From assembly GCA_028707405.1 (NCBI GenBank), contig JAQWBH010000001.1, positions 32,735-96,734 on the forward strand: DNA of 64,000 nucleotides. Direction: 5' to 3'. The notes below the pieces were generated by a model that searched no databases, was not told where the DNA came from, and worked only from the letters and a program-made list of their open reading frames with translations. Positions 50,360-58,556 of this stretch are shown piece by piece (positions within the stretch are counted from its first letter, which is position 1; every line of letters starts with the position of its first letter). Position numbers and translations under genes: made by a program. Origin of the DNA: Parabacteroides sp. (GTDB lineage Bacteria > Bacteroidota > Bacteroidia > Bacteroidales > Tannerellaceae).

Positions 50360-50396
50360 ATTTTTTAAATTTTTAATCAACTTTGGAGCGCACGCT

Positions 50397-50531
50397 ATGG
50401 AAAAAATACAATATCAAAAACCGAAGAACACAAGGCAAACGACACTCTTTGCAACACACGACGAATACATTCCAGGTTTATTCATGGTATGTAATGTGGG
50501 AGGGCCGATTGAATTTAAAAAGAGACGATAA
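50397..50531 (+). CDS. Small basic protein, 44 aa
   Basis: Reads MEKIQYQKPKNTRQTTLFAT then HDEYIPGLFMVCNVGGPIEF and KKRR. TTGGAGCG lies upstream. Frame chosen over an overlapping one because its start has the ribosome binding site. Unknown. Confidence 0.5.
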   Translation: MEKIQYQKPKNTRQTTLFATHDEYIPGLFMVCNVGGPIEFKKRR

Positions 50532-50653
50532 GTATTCTAGTTTCATTGGCAATGCTATATCACGATGCCGATTTCTTAACATTCCTTTTTTTGAGAACTC
50601 ATTTTCCATCTGAATATAACAATTATCCAGAACCGATTGGTTATCAATAGAAA

Positions 50654-50679
50654 GTTATAAATACTACTATAGCTATAGT
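50654..50679 (+). promoter_or_regulatory. TATA box plus palindrome ACTATAGCTATAGT
   Basis: TTATAAATACT at 50654-50664 is followed by a perfect 14-bp palindrome at 50666-50679, about 40 nt before the 50718 ATG. The layout repeats that at 39417-39437. Confidence 0.55.
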
Positions 50680-50717
50680 ATAGATTACAGAATACAAAGT
50701 TAAGGATGGTTAGAACG

Positions 50718-51014
50718 ATGGAACCTTTGACAATTGAACAACTCAGAAAAGTGATGAGATATGCGAATGATCTAGGATTTAACGATTATGTCAGAAATGA
50801 TGGGGAATACGCATACTTTGAAATAGGAATCCCTTCAGCTAGGATAACCGTATATTATGAAGTCACTCTTGTGAAAGGTGCGAATGCAGTTCACGGAGAG
50901 GTTAGCGTCGGATGGTCTTCCTGTGATGGCGGGCAAGTTAGCGTTGCACAGACCAATGATTTCATTAAATTCATGGGTTATGCTGTGCAGATTGCAGAGA
51001 AACTTAAGGAGTAA
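50718..51014 (+). CDS. Hypothetical protein, 98 aa
   Basis: Not recognised. Small alpha/beta protein (EQLRKVMRYANDLGFNDYVR, ARITVYYEVTLVKGANAVHG). Start at 50718 preferred; an ATG at 50706 is possible. First gene of a plus-strand operon under the palindromic promoter. Confidence 0.6.
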   Translation: MEPLTIEQLRKVMRYANDLGFNDYVRNDGEYAYFEIGIPSARITVYYEVTLVKGANAVHGEVSVGWSSCDGGQVSVAQTNDFIKFMGYAVQIAEKLKE

Positions 51015-51018
51015 TTTA

Positions 51019-51234
51019 ATGGATCTCGCCGATATTCCAACTGATTTACTATTGCAGCATATTGATACACTTCAAAATATGTTGGTTCATATGGTACGAT
51101 ATTTCCCTCATACTGGATGTTTCGATCAGGATGTTGAAGAAATGAAACAATATATCTACAAATGGGAATCAGAAGCCGATGCCAGACACCTTTCTTATAA
51201 ACATATAGATGAAAGATTACAGGAGATTAACTGA
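51019..51234 (+). CDS. Hypothetical helical protein, 71 aa
   Basis: Not recognised. Reads MDLADIPTDLLLQHIDTLQN; all-helical. AAGGAG ribosome binding site. Its last base overlaps the next ATG. Confidence 0.6.
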   Translation: MDLADIPTDLLLQHIDTLQNMLVHMVRYFPHTGCFDQDVEEMKQYIYKWESEADARHLSYKHIDERLQEIN

Positions 51235-51449
51235 TGGAAAAAGACGAGATCGAAGCACGTTTAAAAGCACTAGAGGATAAATTAACTCCCCCTGCATATC
51301 CGAAAGTATCCAGTATCCAAGCGTCTGGATATCTCAAAGAAGAGCTTGATACATTCCGAGAGAAGGATGGAAAGAAAGAGACGTATGAAGAGATCATTTG
51401 GAAATTGATATGGAAGGTTAAAGAGGGAATTAAAGGAGATGAAAAATAA
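51234..51449 (+). CDS. Paralog of the 38556 coiled-coil protein, 71 aa
   Basis: Begins MEKDEIEARLKALEDKLTPP, then S-S-I-Q-A-S-G-Y-L-K-E-E-L-D. This is the same N-terminal pattern as the 38556-38876 protein, indicating duplication within the element. Helical, perhaps a DNA-binding or scaffold adaptor. Unknown. Confidence 0.6.
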   Translation: MEKDEIEARLKALEDKLTPPAYPKVSSIQASGYLKEELDTFREKDGKKETYEEIIWKLIWKVKEGIKGDEK

Positions 51450-51845
51450 ATGAGCCAATTTAAAAAAGAGTTTTCGGCATTATGGGACACTGAAGTAAAA
51501 GAACAGATACAAAAATGTACTCCAGAATATGAAACCTTTAGAAAAATGTATAACGTCTCAGAAGCAGACGCTAAAATCATGTATGAGGAGATTCAAGCAA
51601 AAGGTTACCATGACGTTTATGGACAATATGTGATAGGTAATTTGATATGGGCTGTAGAGCACGCCCTCGCTGATGGCAGGCCAGACTTAAACTTTATAAC
51701 CACGTTTTGCCAGGTGCGTGAAACTCTCAATGGTGATGAATATTGGGAAAATGTATTCGGGACTGAAATTGAATGTGAAGAAGCTAAGGAACTAATGAAG
51801 CTTCGAGATTATATAAACCGGCTAGGGGATATGATTGAATTATGA
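51450..51845 (+). CDS. Hypothetical protein, 131 aa
   Basis: Not recognised. Helical, with TFRKMYNVSEADAKIMYEEI and VYGQYVIGNLIWAVEHALAD, then FEC-type acid-rich end. Directly follows the previous stop. Moderate certainty that it is real, based on operon packing. Confidence 0.6.
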   Translation: MSQFKKEFSALWDTEVKEQIQKCTPEYETFRKMYNVSEADAKIMYEEIQAKGYHDVYGQYVIGNLIWAVEHALADGRPDLNFITTFCQVRETLNGDEYWENVFGTEIECEEAKELMKLRDYINRLGDMIEL

Positions 51846-51896
51846 GAACTAGATAAATAGAACATATTTGAGAAGATGAATAATAAGGTGATAAAT

Positions 51897-52127
51897 ATGA
51901 AAATGATATTAATTAAAATAAAATCATGTTACGATTGCACGCATTGCATATATGATTATGAAAAAGAAAGCGGCGATGAATGGTATGGATGTGATAAAAC
52001 TGGATCTATAATTATAGATTTGGATTTAATAAATTCTGATTGCCCACTTGAAGATTATATTGAAAATCAAAAATTATCCGCGCTTGAGAAAGCTGTAGAT
52101 GTTGAACGGGGGAGTATGCATGAGTAA
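51897..52127 (+). CDS. Zinc-binding small protein, 76 aa
   Basis: Contains C-Y-D-C-T-H-C ... W-Y-G-C ... C-P-L-E, matching small cysteine-motif phage proteins (K-x-C-x2-C-x2-C ... C ... CPL). AAGGTG ribosome binding site sets the start at 51897. Unknown function. Confidence 0.6.
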   Translation: MKMILIKIKSCYDCTHCIYDYEKESGDEWYGCDKTGSIIIDLDLINSDCPLEDYIENQKLSALEKAVDVERGSMHE

Positions 52128-52215
52128 TGGTGAAGAACGTAAATACTGCCAACTCATCCGGTATTGCACGAAAATTGATGAATTAGAAAAAAGAAATGAT
52201 GAAAAAGACGATTAA
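52120..52215 (+). CDS. Small charged protein, 31 aa
   Basis: Reads MSNGEERKYCQLIRYCTKID and a Glu/Lys tail. Its ATG overlaps the previous gene's stop region and GGGGGAG lies upstream. Unknown. Confidence 0.4.
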   Translation: MSNGEERKYCQLIRYCTKIDELEKRNDEKDD

Positions 52216-52239
52216 GCGTATTGGAAGGAGCGATTGGAA

Positions 52240-52407
52240 ATGATAGAGTTCACACCATCAGAGAAGGAAGATATCATAAAAGCACTAAATGAAATTGAGA
52301 TTAAAGTAAATAACGCTAGAAAGATAGTTACTGAGCCCACGGAGATTGAAATGCTCGATGAAATTGATAAAATGTTAGATAAAATGAGAGTAAAAAAGGA
52401 TGATTAA
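52240..52407 (+). CDS. Small helical protein, 55 aa
   Basis: Reads MIEFTPSEKEDIIKALNEIE and ends DKMLDKMRVKKDD. AAGGAG lies upstream. Unknown. Confidence 0.5.
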   Translation: MIEFTPSEKEDIIKALNEIEIKVNNARKIVTEPTEIEMLDEIDKMLDKMRVKKDD

Positions 52408-52431
52408 AATATGCTTTTTTTAAAAAACGTA

Positions 52432-52647
52432 TTACTCAACAATGGTCCATTCCGTACTGAACAGTTCAATCATCGTTTCCTTCCAGGGAACCATACCAAA
52501 CCTACTTTCTACATATAAATAAGGTGCAGTCATCTTACTATTCGCATCTGGAAACTGGGCCCTTATAACTACTTCAGGACTCCACGCTGGAAGCCTCATA
52601 CCTTTACCATTTATTACTTCATCTAGTGCTTTTCCAAAACTTACCAT
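52432..52647 (-). CDS. Second Tad2-like (DUF2829) protein, 71 aa
   Basis: Short DUF2829-like protein: MVSFGKALDEVINGKGMRLP, then TAPYLYVESRFGMVPW and a final S-T-E-W-T-I-V-E. The F-G-x-V-P-W and C-terminal W-x-I-x-E match the Tad2-like protein at 3644-3916. It lacks the K-W-N-G-K-G-M-Y loop, so ligand binding may differ. It stands alone on the minus strand. Confidence 0.65.
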   Translation of the reverse strand: MVSFGKALDEVINGKGMRLPAWSPEVVIRAQFPDANSKMTAPYLYVESRFGMVPWKETMIELFSTEWTIVE

Positions 52648-52792
52648 AGTTACGTATTATATATTTAATATTTATAAATGTTTCTCATTTTTAATATTGT
52701 TGGTAGGTTTGTATACATGTAATTTTGTATTTTTGTAATTATGATTACGTTTATGAGGATATGCCATAGCGGAATCAACTATCAATTACTTT

Positions 52793-52821
52793 ATTGTATA
52801 CAATACAGTTAATTATAAATA
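52793..52821 (+). promoter_or_regulatory. Palindrome ATTGTATACAAT with TATA box
   Basis: The 12-bp palindrome at 52793-52804 lies just upstream of TTATAAATACT at 52813-52823, about 45 nt from the 52865 start. Third case of a palindrome beside this TATA type. Confidence 0.5.
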
Positions 52822-52864
52822 CTTTGACACCTATTACTATATTGTACTAAGGTGGTACAGGAGA

Positions 52865-53158
52865 ATGAGACAAATGGAAGAATTTATAGCAAAATCTGGA
52901 AATTTCGGTGTAATAATAAACAGAATACCTCTTAACAATGTAGAAATTGATCAGTTATTCAAAGCTGAAAAAATTAAGGCACAGACCAAGAAATTAAACT
53001 ATTTGCGAGCGGTTCTAAATCTAGGTAGAATTCACAATATCGAGTTTGAATCTGAAGAACAGAAACAAGCAATAAATGATTATATTTCATCGGAAGTAAA
53101 AAAGCAAAGAGATAAAGCTAGTGATAAATGGAGAAAAGCAAAAATTAGAGTGAGATAA
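52865..53158 (+). CDS. Hypothetical basic protein, 97 aa
   Basis: Not recognised. Helical with basic C-terminus (KAEKIKAQTKKLNYLRAVLN, SSEVKKQRDKASDKWRKAKI). Could be nucleic-acid binding. AGGTGG ribosome binding site upstream. Confidence 0.6.
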   Translation: MRQMEEFIAKSGNFGVIINRIPLNNVEIDQLFKAEKIKAQTKKLNYLRAVLNLGRIHNIEFESEEQKQAINDYISSEVKKQRDKASDKWRKAKIRVR

Positions 53159-53335
53159 ATGTCTGAAAAACACCTCAGACGAAAAGGCCAGGGCGAAACA
53201 GAACGCCCTATATGTAATAACAAACGCTGCATAAACTACCAACACGATTTATTACGATCTTATATTCGAAAAAACGAGAAATTTAAACCGAATGGATGGG
53301 AATGTCCAGATTGTAAATTTAAAATGTGGGATTGA
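53159..53335 (+). CDS. Zinc-ribbon protein, 58 aa
   Basis: Has C-N-N-K-R-C in the middle and C-P-D-C-K near the end, plus a basic start (MSEKHLRRKGQGETERPICN). Overlaps or abuts its neighbours. Unknown. Confidence 0.55.
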   Translation: MSEKHLRRKGQGETERPICNNKRCINYQHDLLRSYIRKNEKFKPNGWECPDCKFKMWD

Positions 53336-53344
53336 ATTGAGGGA

Positions 53345-53701
53345 ATGAAAATGGTAAAAATAAGAATAAATAGAGAAAGTGTATTCTTTTTATTCATGAG
53401 TTATATCCTAAGTTATTTTCTATTATTCATCACACTAAGTCTACTAAACAACATGAAATCGGATTTTACAGGAATTCCTTTCGCATATAATAGCGTATTT
53501 GATATAACCATTTTAGGGATATCTTACGTGCTGACATGGGTGTATCTTCCTCTGAACATATTTGCAATGTTTTTGATGGATACGCCTACCAGTATTACAA
53601 TTCCTGGAATCCTCAGCAGTCTGGTATTATATCACATTGTATTCAAGCAGGTTGATTTTACGATTGAGATTCCAATTTCATGTAATAAGAAGGATGATTA
53701 A
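53345..53701 (+). CDS. Membrane protein, 118 aa
   Basis: Three hydrophobic segments (SVFFLFMSYILSYFLLFITL, DITILGISYVLTWVYLPLNI, PGILSSLVLYHIVF). GAGGGA ribosome binding site. First of three small membrane-protein genes just before the VirB4-like cluster on the other strand. Confidence 0.6.
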   Translation: MKMVKIRINRESVFFLFMSYILSYFLLFITLSLLNNMKSDFTGIPFAYNSVFDITILGISYVLTWVYLPLNIFAMFLMDTPTSITIPGILSSLVLYHIVFKQVDFTIEIPISCNKKDD

Positions 53702-53715
53702 CGGCGGGAATAAAA

Positions 53716-53856
53716 ATGAACGATCTATTAAAAGAATACCTAATCACATTATTAACTCTTCTGATTGCAGTTCCATTGAGTATATTACTCGCAGATATAA
53801 TAGCAGGTTTTATTTCGGAGCCGTTGTATAATATATTAGTCAATATGGGATTTTGA
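53716..53856 (+). CDS. Small membrane protein, 46 aa
   Basis: Reads MNDLLKEYLITLLTLLIAVP with one or two membrane helices. In the small membrane-protein operon. Unknown. Confidence 0.5.
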   Translation: MNDLLKEYLITLLTLLIAVPLSILLADIIAGFISEPLYNILVNMGF

Positions 53857-53860
53857 GGGA

Positions 53861-54088
53861 ATGAAAATGTCAATATTAACTGATTTTGCAAACTTCGACG
53901 TGTGGTCTTTTAATACACTATTTGATTTCTCGATGTGGGCCATTAACAGTATAATCACATTTCCCCCCGGATTTGAAAAAATAGGGCATTTGATGGGAGA
54001 CATGCTTACATTATTCATTACAGCGATTGTTCTGTATATTTTAAGCATTTTTCTAAGAGTTATTTTAATGGTACATCGAGAAATATAA
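53861..54088 (+). CDS. Membrane protein, 75 aa
   Basis: Two hydrophobic segments (FDFSMWAINSIITFPPGF and MLTLFITAIVLYILSIFLRV). GAGGGA before the ATG. Converges on the pilin-like gene at 54121. Unknown. Confidence 0.55.
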   Translation: MKMSILTDFANFDVWSFNTLFDFSMWAINSIITFPPGFEKIGHLMGDMLTLFITAIVLYILSIFLRVILMVHREI

Positions 54089-54120
54089 AAATATGACAAT
54101 TAAAAATAGAGAGAATGAAA

Positions 54121-54567
54121 TTAGATTAAATCCTTTTTTTCATTCATTACATCAATTTTATCCTTTAAATCAGACGATTCGTAAGTATAGGCATCTACAA
54201 CATCAGAAGCCGCATTAAGATACTCCATATAAGCATGATTAGTTTTCATGTCTTCTGAACTTATAGCAGTCTGATCCTTTGAAAATACCTTTTCATAAGA
54301 AATAGCATTATTAGCTTTTCCAATTTCAACATCACCAGATAACATATTATCTACGGTGTTTCCTATCCCTTCAGCGCGGGATAAAATGCCATCTCTGAAG
54401 CTACCATCTGAATTACTATTTTGAATTAAGAAGTTCGCCCCATCGCCCACATCAGATCCATGTACTTCTTCGGATACAACAGCATACCCGCCCACTGAGG
54501 CAATTAATAACCCAATTGCCACAACAATACCTTTAATGCTTAACAAAGACCCTGTAATCGGTTCCAT
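54121..54567 (-). CDS. Membrane-anchored, pilin-like protein, 148 aa
   Basis: One N-terminal membrane segment (IKGIVVAIGLLIASVGGYAV) and a helical, acidic extracellular-type region. Last gene of the VirB4-like cluster, it could be a minor pilin or surface subunit. GGTGA before the ATG at 54567; a longer TTG-started frame overlaps the upstream gene. Confidence 0.6.
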   Translation of the reverse strand: MEPITGSLLSIKGIVVAIGLLIASVGGYAVVSEEVHGSDVGDGANFLIQNSNSDGSFRDGILSRAEGIGNTVDNMLSGDVEIGKANNAISYEKVFSKDQTAISSEDMKTNHAYMEYLNAASDVVDAYTYESSDLKDKIDVMNEKKDLI

Positions 54568-54928
54568 GTTGATTTTCACCAATCCATATAGTTCCGTTCT
54601 TATCTACACTCAACGGTTTATATTTATTTATGCCTCGCTTTTTCCTTAACTCTATCCAATCTTTTCTATCGAATAATTTATAGTCGTTTTCAAGGGTTAT
54701 TATAGTTGCGTTTTTCCGCATCCCGACGAACAATCTAACTTCTTTATGCGCGTATTCTACGGTTACGCCGATCCGACATTTTCCGCTCGGATAACACGGG
54801 ATTTCAGACCACGTTTCGTCCAGCGTGTAGTACTCGCCAGATGCGCCCGAGTCGTCGTAGATCACCACATTGTTAATATCGGTATCCGGTGACTGAGATT
54901 CGGTTTTATTTTGTTCAGTATTAGTCAT
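54533..54928 (-). CDS. Hypothetical protein, 131 aa
   Basis: Not recognised. Acidic start, then a beta-rich domain (YTLDETWSEIPCYPSGKCRI, GVTVEYAHKEVRLFVGMRKN, KPLSVDKNGTIWIGENQHGT). Located between VirB4 and the pilin-like gene. It may be a small soluble factor of the secretion cluster. Confidence 0.6.
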   Translation of the reverse strand: MTNTEQNKTESQSPDTDINNVVIYDDSGASGEYYTLDETWSEIPCYPSGKCRIGVTVEYAHKEVRLFVGMRKNATIITLENDYKLFDRKDWIELRKKRGINKYKPLSVDKNGTIWIGENQHGTDYRVFVKH

Positions 54929-55045
54929 AATATAATTCCTACACTCTGTACCATTTTTAACGCGGGTTTTTCGTTCCTTGTTTCCTGTAATTGCAGTGTT
55001 CTCGCGCTTTTATAGCGTGAAAGAAGGATAATTTAAGTATAATAA

Positions 55046-57709
55046 TTATCCCTCTGTTTGAACGGATTCTGGCTCATTTATTGGCCCGTTTTGGTTATTT
55101 TTCATGTTTGCTATACCGCGAATAAATTCCCCTAGCCCCTTACCTCTGACAAGATAAAAGTCTTTTCCAACGGCCTCTTTAATGTCCTGCTCATTTTTCT
55201 GCTGACAAACGCATAACCATTTATCACAGAACCTCATCTGCTTATTCTTTTGCTCTTCGATCTGCTTTTTTGTCCGGCTACCAGGATGAGCGTATTCAAC
55301 CCATAGTACCCTTCCATCCGGCATTACGCAGGTCACATCTGCATCTTCTACGCCTTGACCACCATAATTATGGACATCTACTTCTGTGCAACCTGCAAGC
55401 TGTAATTGCCCTGCCAACAGGTAACATGTTGTATAATGGTCCTGACTTTCTCCGCATATCTTATCAAGCTTTGCGATGTCATTTGATAACCAAATTACCT
55501 TTGACATATCATCTGTAGGCGGTGTTAGGTTCTTTCCTCTTGAGAAGTCTTTGATATTGACATCCAGCTTATTTGAGAGCCATGATTCAGACATTACACC
55601 TTTGTCTCTGATCCACTCAAGCCCCTCTAATAGCTCATAATTATATATTGAATTGCACTCGTCTGATAGTGGTATATCGTTATGCTCATCGAAGAATATT
55701 TTCTTCTGTATTCCACTTAATTGCACCTGTCCTGGCACATGCAAACCGTTCATGTAAAATAGGAATTTACCTTTATCTGCTTTATTGATACATGGAGTTT
55801 TCAGGATTGCTTTATCTTTTGCTGAGAATTTATATTCCTTCGAAAACTCTTCTATATCTTCTTCGCTCATACCGCACATAAAGATAGTAGCGTCTGTATT
55901 CGCTTTCAGAACAGGCAAGAGAACGTTTACGCCCTCTAAATCTTGGTTATCGAGGATTATGCTACATTTCCCAGACCTAGCTTCTCTGAACCACTTCTTG
56001 ATATGTTTCTGCATCCCTGGGTTTTCAAGGAGTGCTGCCCCCTCATCCAGCATAATGAGAGTTCGCCTCTTAGCCTTATACGCGGCCTCATTCGGTGATT
56101 TCATACGGCTGTTGATGATATCCACCAGCAACACCGTTACAGCATCTTTATAGCCCTCTGGGATCTCCGACACATCAATGCATATATATCTACCAGACGG
56201 TTTGAAGGTTTCTTTATTGTCGAGCCAGTGTAACTCTTCACCTGGGAGAATATCAGTCATATAGTTGATTAACGCCTGGATCGAAGCTTTATCTTTCATA
56301 TGTGCGGTTTTTTCAATTGCCTGATCAAGCCACTTTTCCCACTTTTTAAGGAGATCCCCGAGGGATGGCCAGTTTTTACCATCTACCCACTTATCCAGAT
56401 TAATTGGATGTGCCTGTTTATCTACAAGCTCGAAGTCCCTGTACAGTTCAGATAGAGACAGCTTAAACACCCCACTCATGGCCTTGCTGAAGGCAGTACC
56501 TATAACCATACTGAAGAAGTTTGTAACGGCTCCCTTGTGCTTCGCGTATGCCATTGTTATTTGTCTGGTATCCTTCCCGTGAATTTTTGGATCGTAAAAC
56601 ACCATCAAAGGATTAAAGCACTGTCCACTTTCCCCAATCTTGATAAGTTGGCCTCCGATAGCCTCTATCATTCGAATAGCCGACGTTCCAAAGTCCTGTT
56701 TCGGGAAGATGTGAACAAAATCACAGTTTGCAGCTATTGAATTATAATCCATGTACAATAGAAGTGTACTTTTTCCAACTCCTGAACCACCAAATACCGC
56801 CAGATGCTTTGAATTATATTTTGGGTCCTCTGGATTCCAGTACACGGGCACTCCATCCCTCGAAAATCCGATTATAATCCCTTCCTGGTCGAGTTGCTTT
56901 ATTGTACTTCGGCCTGGCCACATCGCAGCAGCCACATTACTCATGATCTTTCCGAGTGATTTTGTATCAAATTCATTCGATGGAAGGCTCCCACGCATTG
57001 CCCCAATTTGATCTCCATAAGGGACGTAAGAATATAGTCCCGCACTTCTAAGTTTTAGTCCAAGTAGATGTGTATTCATTTCAACTTCGGAAGGGTTATC
57101 TCCATCTATCCTGGCAATATACAACTGTTTAAACGATTTGTGTTCTCCATCGAACTCTTGTTTTGAGAGTATTTCTATATCTTGTTCCTGATGGTCGAGT
57201 CTGAGGGAATACCGCCCATCCTGTTTTAGTTCAATGTTCTTTATTTTTTCAAGATTTGATAATTCCTTATCAGTTTCCTTCGTGTTCTGATGGGAGGATA
57301 ATTTATAAAGCACCTGAGTAAGTGTTAAATCGAATTTCTTTTTTTCGGCAACTTCTAATATCGTATCCATAATGAACGGGTCTGCGCGTTTATCTATACC
57401 TGTCTCGGTTGGATCAGTTTTAGATGGAGACGCGACATAAGTTAATGTTGCAAATTTATTTTTATTAATTATAACCCCTATTCCATCCTCACTTGATTCA
57501 ATTGATGCCGGACAAACTAAGAAAGCAGCTTCGTTCACCAACTGCCTTTCGTAATCGTTTTCTTTAAATAATTTATATCGTCCGATGATGTTATTGACGA
57601 ATTCCCTAGCAGTGTCTATTGTACCTTTTAACAGATGTTTTTCAAGTCTGCCAAGTCTAGGTTTACATTTCGAAAGTTTTGATTGTTTCTCTAAAACATT
57701 TCTACCCAT
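55046..57709 (-). CDS. VirB4/TraC-like conjugation ATPase with C-terminal extension
   Basis: 887 aa. Walker A G-G-S-G-V-G-K-S-T at residues 307-315 and Walker B L-I-M-L-D555-E556, with VPVYWNPEDPKYNSKHLAVF before the former: the FtsK/HerA-class fold of VirB4/TrbE ATPases that energise type IV secretion and conjugation. After the ATPase (to about residue 690) comes an extra domain with DVTCVMPDGRVLWVEYAHPG, a D...E-x pattern that could be a nuclease-like fold. Start at 57709 has GAGGGGG upstream. Overlaps nothing except the preceding stop. Confidence 0.8.
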   Translation of the reverse strand: MGRNVLEKQSKLSKCKPRLGRLEKHLLKGTIDTAREFVNNIIGRYKLFKENDYERQLVNEAAFLVCPASIESSEDGIGVIINKNKFATLTYVASPSKTDPTETGIDKRADPFIMDTILEVAEKKKFDLTLTQVLYKLSSHQNTKETDKELSNLEKIKNIELKQDGRYSLRLDHQEQDIEILSKQEFDGEHKSFKQLYIARIDGDNPSEVEMNTHLLGLKLRSAGLYSYVPYGDQIGAMRGSLPSNEFDTKSLGKIMSNVAAAMWPGRSTIKQLDQEGIIIGFSRDGVPVYWNPEDPKYNSKHLAVFGGSGVGKSTLLLYMDYNSIAANCDFVHIFPKQDFGTSAIRMIEAIGGQLIKIGESGQCFNPLMVFYDPKIHGKDTRQITMAYAKHKGAVTNFFSMVIGTAFSKAMSGVFKLSLSELYRDFELVDKQAHPINLDKWVDGKNWPSLGDLLKKWEKWLDQAIEKTAHMKDKASIQALINYMTDILPGEELHWLDNKETFKPSGRYICIDVSEIPEGYKDAVTVLLVDIINSRMKSPNEAAYKAKRRTLIMLDEGAALLENPGMQKHIKKWFREARSGKCSIILDNQDLEGVNVLLPVLKANTDATIFMCGMSEEDIEEFSKEYKFSAKDKAILKTPCINKADKGKFLFYMNGLHVPGQVQLSGIQKKIFFDEHNDIPLSDECNSIYNYELLEGLEWIRDKGVMSESWLSNKLDVNIKDFSRGKNLTPPTDDMSKVIWLSNDIAKLDKICGESQDHYTTCYLLAGQLQLAGCTEVDVHNYGGQGVEDADVTCVMPDGRVLWVEYAHPGSRTKKQIEEQKNKQMRFCDKWLCVCQQKNEQDIKEAVGKDFYLVRGKGLGEFIRGIANMKNNQNGPINEPESVQTEG

Positions 57710-57710
57710 A

Positions 57711-58556
57711 TTAGACCCCCTCGATATGTACACCATACGTAATCATACTGTAATACATATCCAGAATTTCATCATCCGTTTTCAAGATTTCATTTCCAAC
57801 TTTCAACATGCCTAGACATTCTGAAATATTATTTGTGATAATATCTAACGTCTTTTTAGCTTTTTCAAACGATTGAGTATAATCTAATAGAATCTGCATA
57901 TGGCAAATGTAACTTTTTTGTTCTGCTTCCTCACATAAGCCCTGCAATTCAAACATGCTCTCTCTAACTACCTGAGGTATTCTATCGCGTTTTAATTCCG
58001 CTCTAATCGGCTCTGCGTAGTCAGTATTATCAGATCTAAGTTGGAGAATTGTTTTTATGACTGTTTTGTCGGGGAACCCGATAAATAGCTTCTCAATCGA
58101 ATCTGCAAATTGCACCAGGTTCTCAGGAGAAATACTGTCAATTTTAATAAACGTAGACCAGTTATGAGGTCTTTCTTTAGTGTAATAAAATTCTACATAT
58201 TTACCTTCATGTATCTTTTTTAGATGTGTAAATCCCCTTGCTTTTTCGACTCCGAATTTTCCATGCTTTTCAATGAAATCGTCGCCTTTCTTTATGGATT
58301 TTAAAAATCTGATAGTACATTCAAAGTGATAAAGATCGGCGGCACTTCTGGCAACTTTGATAAAAATAAGTGCCTCTATGATGAATAGACCTTCACACAG
58401 TTTTACTGTGATATCAGGACCCAGAACATACATCCCAATTAAAAATAAAAGTACCAGAGGAATACACAATAACACTGCAAACTCCTGCTGGTTTTTCTGC
58501 AATCCATAATACGTAGGATCGAATTTTCTCGACGTAGTAAGTGGAGTTTGACTCAT
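57711..58556 (-). CDS. Two-TM membrane protein of the VirB cluster (VirB3-like position)
   Basis: 281 aa. Two adjacent membrane segments (AVLLCIPLVLLFLIGMYVLG, VKLCEGLFIIEALIFIKVAR) near the N-terminus, followed by a soluble, mixed alpha/beta domain resembling the N-terminal part of VirB4 proteins (KYVEFYYTKERPHNWSTFIK). In some conjugation systems VirB3 is fused to the VirB4 N-terminus. This gene fits a split or fused VirB3 type. It overlaps the upstream gene by 4 nt. Confidence 0.6.
   Translation of the reverse strand: MSQTPLTTSRKFDPTYYGLQKNQQEFAVLLCIPLVLLFLIGMYVLGPDITVKLCEGLFIIEALIFIKVARSAADLYHFECTIRFLKSIKKGDDFIEKHGKFGVEKARGFTHLKKIHEGKYVEFYYTKERPHNWSTFIKIDSISPENLVQFADSIEKLFIGFPDKTVIKTILQLRSDNTDYAEPIRAELKRDRIPQVVRESMFELQGLCEEAEQKSYICHMQILLDYTQSFEKAKKTLDIITNNISECLGMLKVGNEILKTDDEILDMYYSMITYGVHIEGV

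Noticed and set aside
50383..50613. 76-aa ORF after the helicase
   Set aside because: A different frame (50397-50531) has a better-placed ribosome binding site and more protein-like sequence.
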